A DNA stretch of 64,000 nt from Pseudomonadota bacterium (GTDB lineage: Bacteria > Pseudomonadota > Alphaproteobacteria > Puniceispirillales > Puniceispirillaceae): contig JAQCEA010000003.1 in NCBI GenBank assembly GCA_027620495.1, positions 124,001 to 188,000 of the forward strand, in the 5' to 3' direction. Positions 1 through 7,951 of the stretch are shown piece after piece. Within the stretch, counting starts at the first letter, position 1, and each line of letters starts with the position of its first letter. The position numbers were made by a program, and so were the translations under genes. The notes under the pieces were generated by a model that was not told where the DNA came from, did no database searches, and saw nothing but the letters and a program-made list of their open reading frames with translations.

Positions 1-1
1 G

Positions 2-322
2 CGCCGACATCTTGCCGAACGGCGGCGGGTGTTACAAAAGGCGATGGATAGCGAACCATTATTGTCTCAAACAGCGTCGCATTTTGGTGGCACCAGTTTT
101 TGGGTGCATGGGCCAGAATGGCTGGATTCACGGCGACTGGCAGAACGCGCCATGGCCGAAGGTGTGTTAATTGAACCGGGCGATGTGTTTTTCCGTTCCG
201 AAGCGGCACCGTTGAATTATTTCAGATTATCCTATTCGGCAATTTCCGCCGATCATATTGCCGAGGGATTCAAGCGGCTCGCAAGCACGCTCAACGCCTT
301 AGCAACAAAGACACAAGAATAG
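2..322 (+). CDS. C-terminal part of a PLP-dependent aminotransferase-type protein (MocR/GntR-like), truncated by the window edge
   Basis: The reading frame is open from base 2 and ends at a TAG, so the protein begins upstream of the window. The visible part starts with an arginine-rich helix (RRHLAERRR) of the kind that follows the PLP-binding core in MocR/GntR-aminotransferase fusions. It then shows EPGDVFF and NYFRLSYS, which resemble the small-domain C-terminal signature of fold-type I aminotransferases. The PLP lysine and any N-terminal winged-helix domain lie outside the window, so a plain class I/II aminotransferase cannot be excluded. It is on the opposite strand to the oxygenase operon and ends about 20 bases from that operon's last gene. 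Confidence 0.6.
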   Translation, partial: RRHLAERRRVLQKAMDSEPLLSQTASHFGGTSFWVHGPEWLDSRRLAERAMAEGVLIEPGDVFFRSEAAPLNYFRLSYSAISADHIAEGFKRLASTLNALATKTQE

Positions 323-340
323 AAATGTTCAGCACTAGCT

Positions 341-1216
341 TTAGCTTTGAACATTTTTAACCAACGCCAAAGTCAGTTTGCATAGTTCATTCAAGAGTTC
401 ATCGTCAGACACATTGTTTTCAATAACCTTTACCAGCGGCTGGATGCTCTCTGGACGGTAATCAAGCCCACGGTTTTTTGGCCTAAAGTTTTGATTGATG
501 TCTTTGATGAAGTAGAAAGGTTCTGGCCGCAAATGATCGCCAGCACTAAAACCCACTATTATTTTTTGCCCAGTCGTTTCAGAGGAAAAAGCCGTATATT
601 CAAGGGTAAAAGTTTCTGGCTCGAGCGCTATTTTATTTGGCTGATGCAAGAGAGACTTAATTGGTGCCAACAATGATGGAATACGGTGAAACAAGCGCAC
701 ACTTTTCAACAAAGAAACATGAAGAGCCTCAAGTTCATTGTTGTAAAGGGAAGCGTTATGATCTTGCGTATCACCCATCAGCATAAACGGGGAGTCAAAA
801 GGTAAGGCTGTGGAAAACTTTGATTGGTCTAAATCTCTGTGAAGCAGTTCTACCAAATACCAAGCCTCGGCAAAGGCTGGTGTTCTATCATCAAAACAAA
901 AACTATGCGGAACCTTTACGCCATTTTCACAAAAATATATTTCCAGTTCACGAATATTTAGACCAATTTGAAACTGTTTTTCGAAATAGCGAGTTCGGAA
1001 GTCTTGGGAATCGCCAACCCACAAGAGACTTAGATGCTGGTTTTGTGGCATATCCTCAAGGAAGCTGTTAGCTCCTCTGGCTACCCAAAATAAGGCATTA
1101 TGTGCCTCGACACATGCGTCTCGAAACTGCTTGGTATTAAAGATTTTTGAATCGGGCCAGAATGCTGATTGGCTCAAAGGTATCTCACTTCCAATATAAC
1201 TCTGCAGTCTTACCAC
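341..1216 (-). CDS. Unknown protein, last gene of the oxygenase operon
   Basis: This is a 291-residue protein that I do not recognise. It has no signal peptide, no obvious membrane segment, and no CxxC or clear metal-binding motif. It is rich in aromatic and charged residues, as in a soluble globular protein. The start is a GTG whose codon overlaps the TAA stop of the Rieske ferredoxin gene upstream, so the two are probably translationally coupled. Its position as the last gene of a ferredoxin / beta subunit / oxygenase-reductase operon suggests an accessory, assembly or regulatory role for the oxygenase. That is inference from position alone. Confidence 0.75.
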   Translation of the reverse strand: MVRLQSYIGSEIPLSQSAFWPDSKIFNTKQFRDACVEAHNALFWVARGANSFLEDMPQNQHLSLLWVGDSQDFRTRYFEKQFQIGLNIRELEIYFCENGVKVPHSFCFDDRTPAFAEAWYLVELLHRDLDQSKFSTALPFDSPFMLMGDTQDHNASLYNNELEALHVSLLKSVRLFHRIPSLLAPIKSLLHQPNKIALEPETFTLEYTAFSSETTGQKIIVGFSAGDHLRPEPFYFIKDINQNFRPKNRGLDYRPESIQPLVKVIENNVSDDELLNELCKLTLALVKNVQS

Positions 1217-1608
1217 TCATCGTCGTCATCATCTTCAAAAAAAGTTGATTCATCAATATCGTCGTCTTCATCAAACGCATATTCAAGCTGTTCTGTTACG
1301 TAAACCATGATGTTGTCATCTTCGACTTTGACGTCATAGGTTTTAAGCGGTAGCTCGGCTTCATCTTGAAGCTCTAGAGTCTCTAGGTTCCAGGACCATA
1401 GATGTTTTGTGCAAGTTAGCTTGCATCCGATGACCAACCCGGATTCGTCCAGAGGTTCTTCCAAATGAGGGCAAACCGGGGGAATGGCAACATAGCCATT
1501 TTTGTGGTGCGCAACTGCGATTGGAATGCCCCCGCCTATTCGGGCCCAAACCTTTTTAATTGAACCCACTGGAATTTCGCTCTTTTCACAAACCTTTGTC
1601 CAAGCCAT
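1210..1608 (-). CDS. Rieske-type [2Fe-2S] ferredoxin with a strongly acidic C-terminal tail (MsmC-like)
   Basis: The 132-residue protein has one Rieske cluster motif: CPH in VCPHLEEPL, and CTKH in LTCTKHLWSW, giving the two Cys and two His ligands. A domain of this size and simplicity is typical of the ferredoxins that carry electrons from a reductase to a Rieske oxygenase. Methanesulfonate monooxygenase includes such a component (MsmC). The last ~24 residues are unusual: long runs of Asp and Glu (DEDDDID and EDDDDDEW) form an acidic tail that could dock on a basic patch of the oxygenase or reductase. It lies between the beta-like subunit gene and the unknown 3' gene, which overlaps its stop codon. 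The cluster assignment is firm; the partner assignment is inferred from the operon. Confidence 0.85.
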   Translation of the reverse strand: MAWTKVCEKSEIPVGSIKKVWARIGGGIPIAVAHHKNGYVAIPPVCPHLEEPLDESGLVIGCKLTCTKHLWSWNLETLELQDEAELPLKTYDVKVEDDNIMVYVTEQLEYAFDEDDDIDESTFFEDDDDDEW

Positions 1609-1671
1609 TGCCTACTCTCTTTGACTTCTTTGTTGGTTGAATGTCCAAGGTGCAAGCACCGCCATACCTAT

Positions 1672-2172
1672 TTAAAGGGGCCAATGCGAACCTTTATCAA
1701 GACGTCTGTTGTCAAGCTTTGTCTCACGATTAGTGAATCTAGGAACACCATTAACGATAGAAAATTCGTCAACATATTTTCCGATCACGAAAAGACGGCT
1801 CTCGCCGGAGTCGAGGTGCGAGTTAATACCATCAAGCATATTCTGATATATTGTGACCGAACTAACCGCGGTCGCAGATTTGCCGTCATCTGAAATATCG
1901 ATCGAATAAACCGAGGTGTGTCGATGTAACGGTGAGTGATCAGTATTGTGCTTTGGAAGCATATCCATCAGCCCAATCAACTCTTTTTTATCACCACTAA
2001 AATAAGTCATCTTTTTATTAATTTCTGGGCTGAAAGAGGTGATCGCATATGTAAAGGTCTCGTCACAAAGCTCAAACCACGCCGACCAATTATTTTCGTC
2101 TAACGCGAGAGTTGCTTTATAGATTGTTTTTTCAATTTTTCTTTCCAAATCGAGCATAGAATTATCTTTCAT
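1672..2172 (-). CDS. Aromatic-ring-hydroxylating-dioxygenase-type beta subunit (SnoaL-like fold, MsmB-like)
   Basis: From the preferred ATG the product is 166 residues. That start has a GGAAG about eight bases upstream; the frame is open further, to 2235. Small proteins of this length beginning with a helix (LERKIEKTIYKATLALDENNWSAWFELCDE) followed by strand-rich sequence are typical of the cone-shaped beta subunits of Rieske oxygenases. NRETKL and RLDKGSHWPL near the end fit a strand-rich C-terminus. Beta subunits hold the alpha trimer together and have no redox centre, and none is visible here. The gene ends 64 bases before the ferredoxin gene and follows the fusion gene closely, so it is probably co-transcribed with both. 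Family assignment is by size, composition and context. Confidence 0.7.
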   Translation of the reverse strand: MKDNSMLDLERKIEKTIYKATLALDENNWSAWFELCDETFTYAITSFSPEINKKMTYFSGDKKELIGLMDMLPKHNTDHSPLHRHTSVYSIDISDDGKSATAVSSVTIYQNMLDGINSHLDSGESRLFVIGKYVDEFSIVNGVPRFTNRETKLDNRRLDKGSHWPL

Positions 2173-2247
2173 TGTTTTCTTCCAGTTTGTGTAAGTCTCT
2201 GTTTTTCTGTTAACTAGTGATCGCTCTCTACACACCGAGGAGCAATA

Positions 2248-4620
2248 TCAGGACCGTCCTCCACCACTATCGACAGGTGAATAAGATGGTTTGCTTATTT
2301 GTTTAGGATCAGGAAACCGTTTCGTATCGAGACACTGTCTGGCTTCCATGTACGTTGCCGGGTCATTGACCACTTCGACTGCCACCAGTTCGTCTCCACG
2401 GTAGCTCCAAAATGATACAGCACCGTCACGCTTTCCGGGCCTCTCAACTTGATAGACGCTATCGTCTTGAACAGGCACGATTCCAACAGACTGAAGCTTT
2501 GCATCATATTGATCTGACCAAAACCAGGGGGTTTGTATATTTGGGCTATCTGCGCCTGTGATCGCGGCAGCGGCTATGGCTGCCGTTTCTTGGGCATTGT
2601 GGACTGACTCAACTGCAATATTTTGCTCGCGTCGGAGTGCAACATCCCCAATGGCAAAGATATCTTCATTGCTGGTTTGCATTTCATTGTTAACCAAGAT
2701 AGCCCCGCCATTGCTAAATTGTGTTTCTAAGCCGGCATCTGAGGCAAGCTGGCTATCTGGATAAACGCCGATACCCGTTATCAACATTTCTCCCTCTATA
2801 ACTCTGCCGTCAGATAAGGTCACACTGTGAAAAATTCCGTCTTCTTGGTTAACGCTTTCAACGCCAACGCCGGTAATGACAGTGACACCATTATCCACAT
2901 GTAATTTGTGAAGATGTTCAGCGAGCGGTTTGCTTGCAACTCTGGCAAGAATTCTCTCACCAGCCTCGATCACTGTTATTTCCATTCCTTTTTTGCGAAG
3001 TGACGATGCAACCTCTAGGCCGATATATCCGCCTCCAATAATCACAACCGAGTCTGAATTATTTGCGGTTTGACGGATTGCGTTTGCATCAGCTGGTTGG
3101 CGCAAAACAAAGGCGTTACCTATGCCTTTTGAACTTGGCAATTCCTTTGGAACCGCACCACTTGCGATAACCAACTTGTCATATTTTATAACGTCGCCAT
3201 TGTTGACCGTGATTGTTTTTTCGTCTTTGTCAATTTTGTGAACTGTGCTTTGCGTTTTTAGTCTGACTTTATTGGCTTTGTACCATTTTTTTTGTCTAAG
3301 TAATGACTTTGACTCTACCGATTCGCCGCCACCGAGCAGGAAGCCTTTAGATAATGGTGGACGCTCCATTGGTCCACCGACTTGCTTGTCGAATATTGAA
3401 ATATTGCCAACAAAACCATGCTTGCGAAGCCGGTCGGCCAATGATATGCCCGCGTGACTGGCTCCGATCACCACAACATGTGGTCCAGTGATTGATTCGT
3501 TAGCTTCAAGGCTACTATCTTTGTCCGCACTGTCTTTTTCAGTTATGCGCTGAAGCCCCTCTGGGTGGGTACCCATCCACATTGACCACTCATCCAAATA
3601 ATGTTCTGAAAGAAAATTATTTTCTGAGTTTTCTTGCAAGCCGGTGGCTGGAATCCGAAAGGGGCCATGATTTAGGTTATAATATTTCGCCCGCACATCT
3701 CGATCTGTTTTGCTTTCTCCCTGCGGTGCCAGACCGCGGTGTTCTATCATTATGCGGTTTGTATCTACAGGCGTCACTACCGTTACGTTAAGTACTGGAC
3801 CACTTAAATCAAAAACATAACCGGGAAAAAGATGAACTTTTGTTGTCGCTTTGGAGTCTGGGCTGGGAAAGTCTGTTGACACATTCTGTTTTTTAACGTC
3901 AGCCTCATTTCTGGTGATCGTGCAATGTCCGTAATCGAATACAGCCCCATCTTTTTCGGCGTTCAAAAATTGCAGAGCTTCCGCCTTGTAACCATGTTCA
4001 ACATATTCTTTATGATAGTGAACCACCTCAAGGGGCACAGAATTAAGTTGTTCTTCGATAGCACTAAGCGCAGGTCCGGCCCATTCTTCGAGCATTGAAA
4101 CCGGTTGGTCATTCATATTGACCCAGACGAAACCACCATAATTCACAATACAACGGAGACGCCGAAGCCCCGCGTCATCCTTTGAAAACCTCTCTTGATA
4201 ACCCTCTTTCTCGCGGGCGACATATACACAATTGCCACGCATATCAAATTGCCAAGCATGGAACATGCAGGTAATTCTTTTGGGATTCCCAGATGCCTGA
4301 CCCTCTAGGAAACTACCCTGCGGGCGCCTTTCGATTAACATCCCGCGGTGGGGGCAAACATTTAGAAGTGCGTTGATTTTCCCATCTGGGGCTCTGCATA
4401 TGATTATATTTTCATTGCCAATACTCGCAGTTCTAAAGTCATAGGGCTCTGGCAATTCTGACTCATGGCAGACTGGTACCCAAGCGTTTCTAAATATTTT
4501 GGCCTGCTCCTCGATAAAATCCCGGTCGAGGGGGTTGACCGCTATTTTTTTTGACATGCCTGCCGTGCATTGATCCTGTACGGTCGCATCCGCTTTCGAT
4601 TCAAAGTCCATTAGTTTCAC
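2248..4620 (-). CDS. Fusion of an MsmA-type Rieske domain, lacking the catalytic iron site, to an FAD/NAD ferredoxin reductase
   Basis: The 790-residue protein has an N-terminal Rieske domain with C89, H91, C118 and H121. The 26 residues between H91 and C118 match the unusually long spacing described for methanesulfonate monooxygenase MsmA. The alpha-subunit fold continues to about residue 360, but the mononuclear iron site is gone. Where the partner at 15741 has NSEFYHDFMH, this protein has ALQFLNAEKDG, and the NLHEDLIGV block with the third ligand is also absent. From about 380 onward it is a glutathione-reductase-fold oxidoreductase with an FAD-binding GASHAG, an NAD-binding GGGYIG near 530 and a second FAD motif (IFAIGDVA). 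I infer that NAD(P)H electrons enter the FAD, pass to a Rieske centre and are delivered to the iron of the partner. The start is GTG at 4620 or ATG at 4611. Confidence 0.85.
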   Translation of the reverse strand: MKLMDFESKADATVQDQCTAGMSKKIAVNPLDRDFIEEQAKIFRNAWVPVCHESELPEPYDFRTASIGNENIIICRAPDGKINALLNVCPHRGMLIERRPQGSFLEGQASGNPKRITCMFHAWQFDMRGNCVYVAREKEGYQERFSKDDAGLRRLRCIVNYGGFVWVNMNDQPVSMLEEWAGPALSAIEEQLNSVPLEVVHYHKEYVEHGYKAEALQFLNAEKDGAVFDYGHCTITRNEADVKKQNVSTDFPSPDSKATTKVHLFPGYVFDLSGPVLNVTVVTPVDTNRIMIEHRGLAPQGESKTDRDVRAKYYNLNHGPFRIPATGLQENSENNFLSEHYLDEWSMWMGTHPEGLQRITEKDSADKDSSLEANESITGPHVVVIGASHAGISLADRLRKHGFVGNISIFDKQVGGPMERPPLSKGFLLGGGESVESKSLLRQKKWYKANKVRLKTQSTVHKIDKDEKTITVNNGDVIKYDKLVIASGAVPKELPSSKGIGNAFVLRQPADANAIRQTANNSDSVVIIGGGYIGLEVASSLRKKGMEITVIEAGERILARVASKPLAEHLHKLHVDNGVTVITGVGVESVNQEDGIFHSVTLSDGRVIEGEMLITGIGVYPDSQLASDAGLETQFSNGGAILVNNEMQTSNEDIFAIGDVALRREQNIAVESVHNAQETAAIAAAAITGADSPNIQTPWFWSDQYDAKLQSVGIVPVQDDSVYQVERPGKRDGAVSFWSYRGDELVAVEVVNDPATYMEARQCLDTKRFPDPKQISKPSYSPVDSGGGRS

Positions 4621-4696
4621 CCATTTTTCAGAAAACGCCTCTTATTCTTATTCGGCTAGGATCAGTTGACAACAATCGAAGCAATCGCATCTTGCT

Positions 4697-4735
4697 ATCA
4701 CTTGATTGGTTCAATGAATAAGCAAATCACTTGAT
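4697..4735. promoter_or_regulatory. Direct repeat ATCACTTGAT x2 in the divergent oxygenase/importer promoter region
   Basis: The 10-mer ATCACTTGAT occurs exactly twice, at 4697-4706 and 4726-4735. The copies are 29 bases apart start to start, close to three helical turns. A partial inverted repeat (TTGA/TCAA at 4702-4714) overlaps the first copy. The repeats lie between the divergent oxygenase operon and the importer operon, where a shared activator or repressor would bind. The LysR-type gene at 16913-17851 is the only transcription factor gene seen in this island and is the natural candidate. That link is inference. Confidence 0.5.
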
Positions 4736-4922
4736 AGTCTGTGCAAATCAAAACTAGGATTTTTATAGCAGGACGCAACAAGCTTGCATTTAGACTGACG
4801 CGACTAAGCGTCGTTTGGGTTTGGTAGTACAAGAGCTTCTCGTTGTGGGTTGGTACCACGCCGCTCGGAACCGAGAAAGTTTCAACTCAAACTATGTTAA
4901 ACAAACCGATCGGGAGGATCAT

Positions 4923-6029
4923 ATGAAAAACTTTATAACAACTGCCCTTAAAGTGACCGCATCAGCAGCTGTCATCATGGGTGCTACAGCGGCAAACGCG
5001 ACTGTAGATTTTGGTAAGCCAGGTGAAAAGGTAGACCTTGTCATTGGCTATCAGCCCTACTACACAGAGTCATGGACTGGTGTCGTCAACAATGGCAAGG
5101 CCTTTTGGAAAAAGCATCTGCCTGCAGGGTCAACTGCCGAGTTTCAGGTGGGGCTTCAAGGGTCTGTTATTGTGAATGCGATGGCAGGCGAAAAACAGCA
5201 TATTGGTTATATGGGTGATATGCCAGCTATCGCCTCGACATTTAAATATCTGCCAGAGCGCGGTGGCACAGACATTAGGATTGTAGCGGCTCTTGGCACT
5301 TCCAAGCAGCAGTGCAACATATTTCTTGTGCGGAATGACGCGCCTCAGTTCGCCAACGGTGTAGATGCGGTTAAGTGGATGGACGGCAAAGTGACATCCG
5401 CTCCGCATGGCGCATGCACCGACCGGTTTGCGCAGCTTGCGTTTAAATCTGCTGGTATCAAGCCAGCAAAATATCTCAACCAAAACATCGAGGTGATCAC
5501 CACAAACTTCCGTGCCGGAAAGCTAGATGCTGCTGCTATCTGGGAACCTACTGCAACAAAGATGGTGAAATCTGGTATTGCACGCAGAGCCGCCTCTGGT
5601 GAAGATTTTGGCGCGCAAGATGGTGCATTCATGGTGATGTTGAATGACTTAATCCAGCAGCGTCCAGACGTGGTAGAGGCATGGCTGGAAGCCGAATTGG
5701 ATGCCCAGGAGTTTGTTGCAAACCCTGCCAACGCTGATGCGGTTGCCGCTATGGCTGAGGCGCAGACTGAGCAAATTGACCGGGCGACTCTAAAGGCAAG
5801 CCTGTACGATTCACCAATTGCTGGTAGCACTAAGCTCCAGTTGGATTTTGTGATCAGTGATGATGCGAAGTCACTTCTTCGGGACGCCACTGCGTTTTTG
5901 TACAGCCTTGAGAAAAAGCCTGCAGCTGCTCCGCAGATCAGGCCTGAGGGTGTGATGCCAGAGTTCGCTGAACGTGTGCTGGCACGTCGTGGTCTAAAGA
6001 CCCCAGTTGGTCGCGTGGTTGCGCCATAA
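4923..6029 (+). CDS. Periplasmic substrate-binding protein of a sulfonate/nitrate-type ABC importer (MsmE/TauA-like)
   Basis: The 368-residue protein has a clear signal peptide (basic start, hydrophobic stretch, cleavage near ATAANA/TVDF). The ATG at 4923 is chosen because a strong GGGAGG sits six bases before it; the frame is open upstream to 4815 without a better start. The body resembles the NMT1/SsuA/TauA/NrtA binding proteins, for example in KLDAAAIWEPTATKM and VVEAWLEAELDAQEF. It would capture the substrate for the two permeases and two ATPases downstream. The oxygenase operon is divergent, so a small sulfonate such as methanesulfonate is the leading guess. A stable stem-loop follows the stop. 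Confidence 0.85.
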   Translation: MKNFITTALKVTASAAVIMGATAANATVDFGKPGEKVDLVIGYQPYYTESWTGVVNNGKAFWKKHLPAGSTAEFQVGLQGSVIVNAMAGEKQHIGYMGDMPAIASTFKYLPERGGTDIRIVAALGTSKQQCNIFLVRNDAPQFANGVDAVKWMDGKVTSAPHGACTDRFAQLAFKSAGIKPAKYLNQNIEVITTNFRAGKLDAAAIWEPTATKMVKSGIARRAASGEDFGAQDGAFMVMLNDLIQQRPDVVEAWLEAELDAQEFVANPANADAVAAMAEAQTEQIDRATLKASLYDSPIAGSTKLQLDFVISDDAKSLLRDATAFLYSLEKKPAAAPQIRPEGVMPEFAERVLARRGLKTPVGRVVAP

Positions 6030-6042
6030 ATCCTCCAAGAAA

Positions 6043-6073
6043 GTGGGCAGGGCGTCTGATACGTCCTGCCCAC
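6043..6073 (+). promoter_or_regulatory. Intercistronic stem-loop after the binding-protein gene
   Basis: A 12-base-pair stem (GTGGGCAGGGCG pairing with CGTCCTGCCCAC through one G-U) closes a 7-base loop. No T-tract follows. It sits between the binding-protein gene and the first permease. At this position such hairpins commonly block 3' decay or partly terminate, so that the binding protein is made in excess over the membrane parts. Confidence 0.6.
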
Positions 6074-6128
6074 CTCATCAAACACATCAAAATAATACTT
6101 AATTTCACATCGAATTCGGAGACGCGCA

Positions 6129-7010
6129 ATGGGTCAAGTTTCAGCAGCTCGAGAACAATCACACAATAAGCCAGAAGGCATTGAGTTGTTTTTGCTGCGA
6201 TTGAAGAAAAAGGTGTGTAGCGTCGACCCCTATTTAACATTCGCAGGCATCGGATTGTGGCTGTTTGTGTATTGGGTGCTTTGCGAGGGGCTCGAAATAT
6301 GGCGCTTCAACAAGCTGCCAGGCCCGGTTGCGATCTCGAAAGATTGGTTTTCTACGACCCCTTTTCAGGGTATTTCGATATTCACCGAAACTTACTATGA
6401 TCATATTAGGGTGAGTTGCCAGAGAATTCTCATTGCATTTGGGTTAGCCACGGGTCTTGGCGTTCCTCTCGGGCTTTTCATGGGGTGGTCAAGGCCAATC
6501 CGCGACTACATATTTCCAATCATTGAAACACTACGCCCAATCCCTATTTTGGCATGGGTTCCACTCTCAATCCTGTTGCTCCCCGGTTTCGAAGGACCGG
6601 TTATCTTCCTTGCAACATTGGCATCATTTTTTGTCACCACACTTAATGCGATGCTCGGGGTAGATTCAATCGATGAAGAGTATTTTCGAGCAGCGGGCTG
6701 TCTCGGCTCGTCTCGGTGGGATGTGTTTAGGCATGTTGTAGTCCCAGGTGCGTTGCCATTTATCTTTACTGGCCTCCAAATTTCAATTGGCGTGGCGTGG
6801 TTTTCACTGGTGGCAGCTGAAATGGTTTCGGGTGATTTAGGACTTGGTTACTTGATCGTTGACGCTTACATGAACAACGTCACGGTTCCAATGGTTATCG
6901 CGATGATTACTCTTGGATTTATTGGGTATTTTAGCTCTGCCTGCGTGCGCGCGTTAGGTAACAAATTGATGGCGTGGCATGTCAAAGAGTTAGCTCAGCA
7001 AGGCCGTTAA
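6129..7010 (+). CDS. ABC importer permease 1 (SsuC/TauC/NrtB type)
   Basis: The 293-residue integral membrane protein has about six hydrophobic segments. The cytoplasmic coupling (EAA) loop is clear: EEYFRAAGCLGSSRWDVFRHV followed by VVPGALPFIFTG. The N-terminus is longer and more polar (about 35 residues) than in typical SsuC proteins. A second, dissimilar permease lies at 7952, so I expect a permease heterodimer rather than two separate transporters. The gene begins just after the intercistronic stem-loop and precedes the first ATPase gene by about 40 bases. Confidence 0.85.
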   Translation: MGQVSAAREQSHNKPEGIELFLLRLKKKVCSVDPYLTFAGIGLWLFVYWVLCEGLEIWRFNKLPGPVAISKDWFSTTPFQGISIFTETYYDHIRVSCQRILIAFGLATGLGVPLGLFMGWSRPIRDYIFPIIETLRPIPILAWVPLSILLLPGFEGPVIFLATLASFFVTTLNAMLGVDSIDEEYFRAAGCLGSSRWDVFRHVVVPGALPFIFTGLQISIGVAWFSLVAAEMVSGDLGLGYLIVDAYMNNVTVPMVIAMITLGFIGYFSSACVRALGNKLMAWHVKELAQQGR

Positions 7011-7052
7011 TCTTCAAACCCACTTAAATTAAGGTTTTTAGGAAAAAGGATA

Positions 7053-7901
7053 ATGGTAAAAAAATCCCAGAAAAAAGAAAAAACAGGCGCTCTAAGCATC
7101 AAAAATGTCACCAAAATTTATGACCCGTCTGGTGTCAATGTGAAAGCAGTTGATGACTGCTCTATGGAGATAGCTGGCGGTGAGGTGTGTATGATCGTTG
7201 GCCCCTCTGGTTGTGGTAAAACTACCCTGCTGAACGCCATTGCTGGTTTCCATTCGATTACCGAAGGGAGCATCCATCTCGATGGTGAGTTATTGTGTGG
7301 TCCAGGAAAGCCCAAGGCTGAACAAAGTGCTGAGAGAATGGTGGTTTTCCAGCATGGGGCATTGTTTCCGTGGAAAACACTTCAAGAGAATGTGGCCTAT
7401 GGACCTACAGTACAGCGTGCTATGTCGTCTGCTGAAGCTTTAGACAAAGCGGGTCAAATGCTTGCTGAGGCAGGCCTTGGGCAGTTCATAAAGAAATACC
7501 CTGGTGAGGTTTCATCAGGCATGGCACGACGTGCAGAGATTGTTCGGGCACTCATAAACGATCCAAAGGTGTTGCTGCTAGATGAGCCTTATCGGGCGAT
7601 GGACGCCTTGACCAAGCAAATAATGCATGAATCCTTACTTGAGACATATGACCGAACTGGTGTGACGATTTTCTTCATTACACATGATTTGGAGGAGGCA
7701 ATTTTTCTTGGCGATAAAGTTCACGTTGTGACAACACGACCCTGTCAATTGAAAAAGACAGTTGAAGTGAACATCCCGAGGCCGCGCTCATTTGAAACGC
7801 AATCATCAGAGGAATTCAGGCGATTACTTGAGGAAGTCAATGAGGCTGTTCACGAAGAAGCGGTCAAGGCGTTTCAGGCTGGTGAAAGGGAAATGGCATA
7901 A
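7053..7901 (+). CDS. ABC importer ATPase 1, with a degenerate signature motif
   Basis: The 282-residue nucleotide-binding protein is of the nitrate/sulfonate type. Walker A is GPSGCGKTT (about residues 50-58), the Q-loop is VFQHGALFPW, Walker B is VLLLDEP with E178, and the switch histidine is H211 in ITHDLEEA. The ABC signature, normally LSGGQ or LSGGM, reads VSSGM at 153-157, with the first glycine replaced by serine. The partner ATPase at 8817 keeps LSGGM but has lost its switch histidine. Together they would form one full and one degenerate ATP site. The start ATG has AAGGA nearby. Confidence 0.87.
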   Translation: MVKKSQKKEKTGALSIKNVTKIYDPSGVNVKAVDDCSMEIAGGEVCMIVGPSGCGKTTLLNAIAGFHSITEGSIHLDGELLCGPGKPKAEQSAERMVVFQHGALFPWKTLQENVAYGPTVQRAMSSAEALDKAGQMLAEAGLGQFIKKYPGEVSSGMARRAEIVRALINDPKVLLLDEPYRAMDALTKQIMHESLLETYDRTGVTIFFITHDLEEAIFLGDKVHVVTTRPCQLKKTVEVNIPRPRSFETQSSEEFRRLLEEVNEAVHEEAVKAFQAGEREMA

Positions 7902-7951
7902 TTTTTACGGGTGTAAATTAAACATCTCGTCAATAAGGGTAGAAAAACAAA

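Noticed and set aside
5345-6085. Long minus-strand open frame inside the binding-protein gene
   Set aside because: It overlaps a clear signal-peptide-bearing binding protein, has no recognisable domain and has the low-complexity Ser/Ala composition of an antisense frame.
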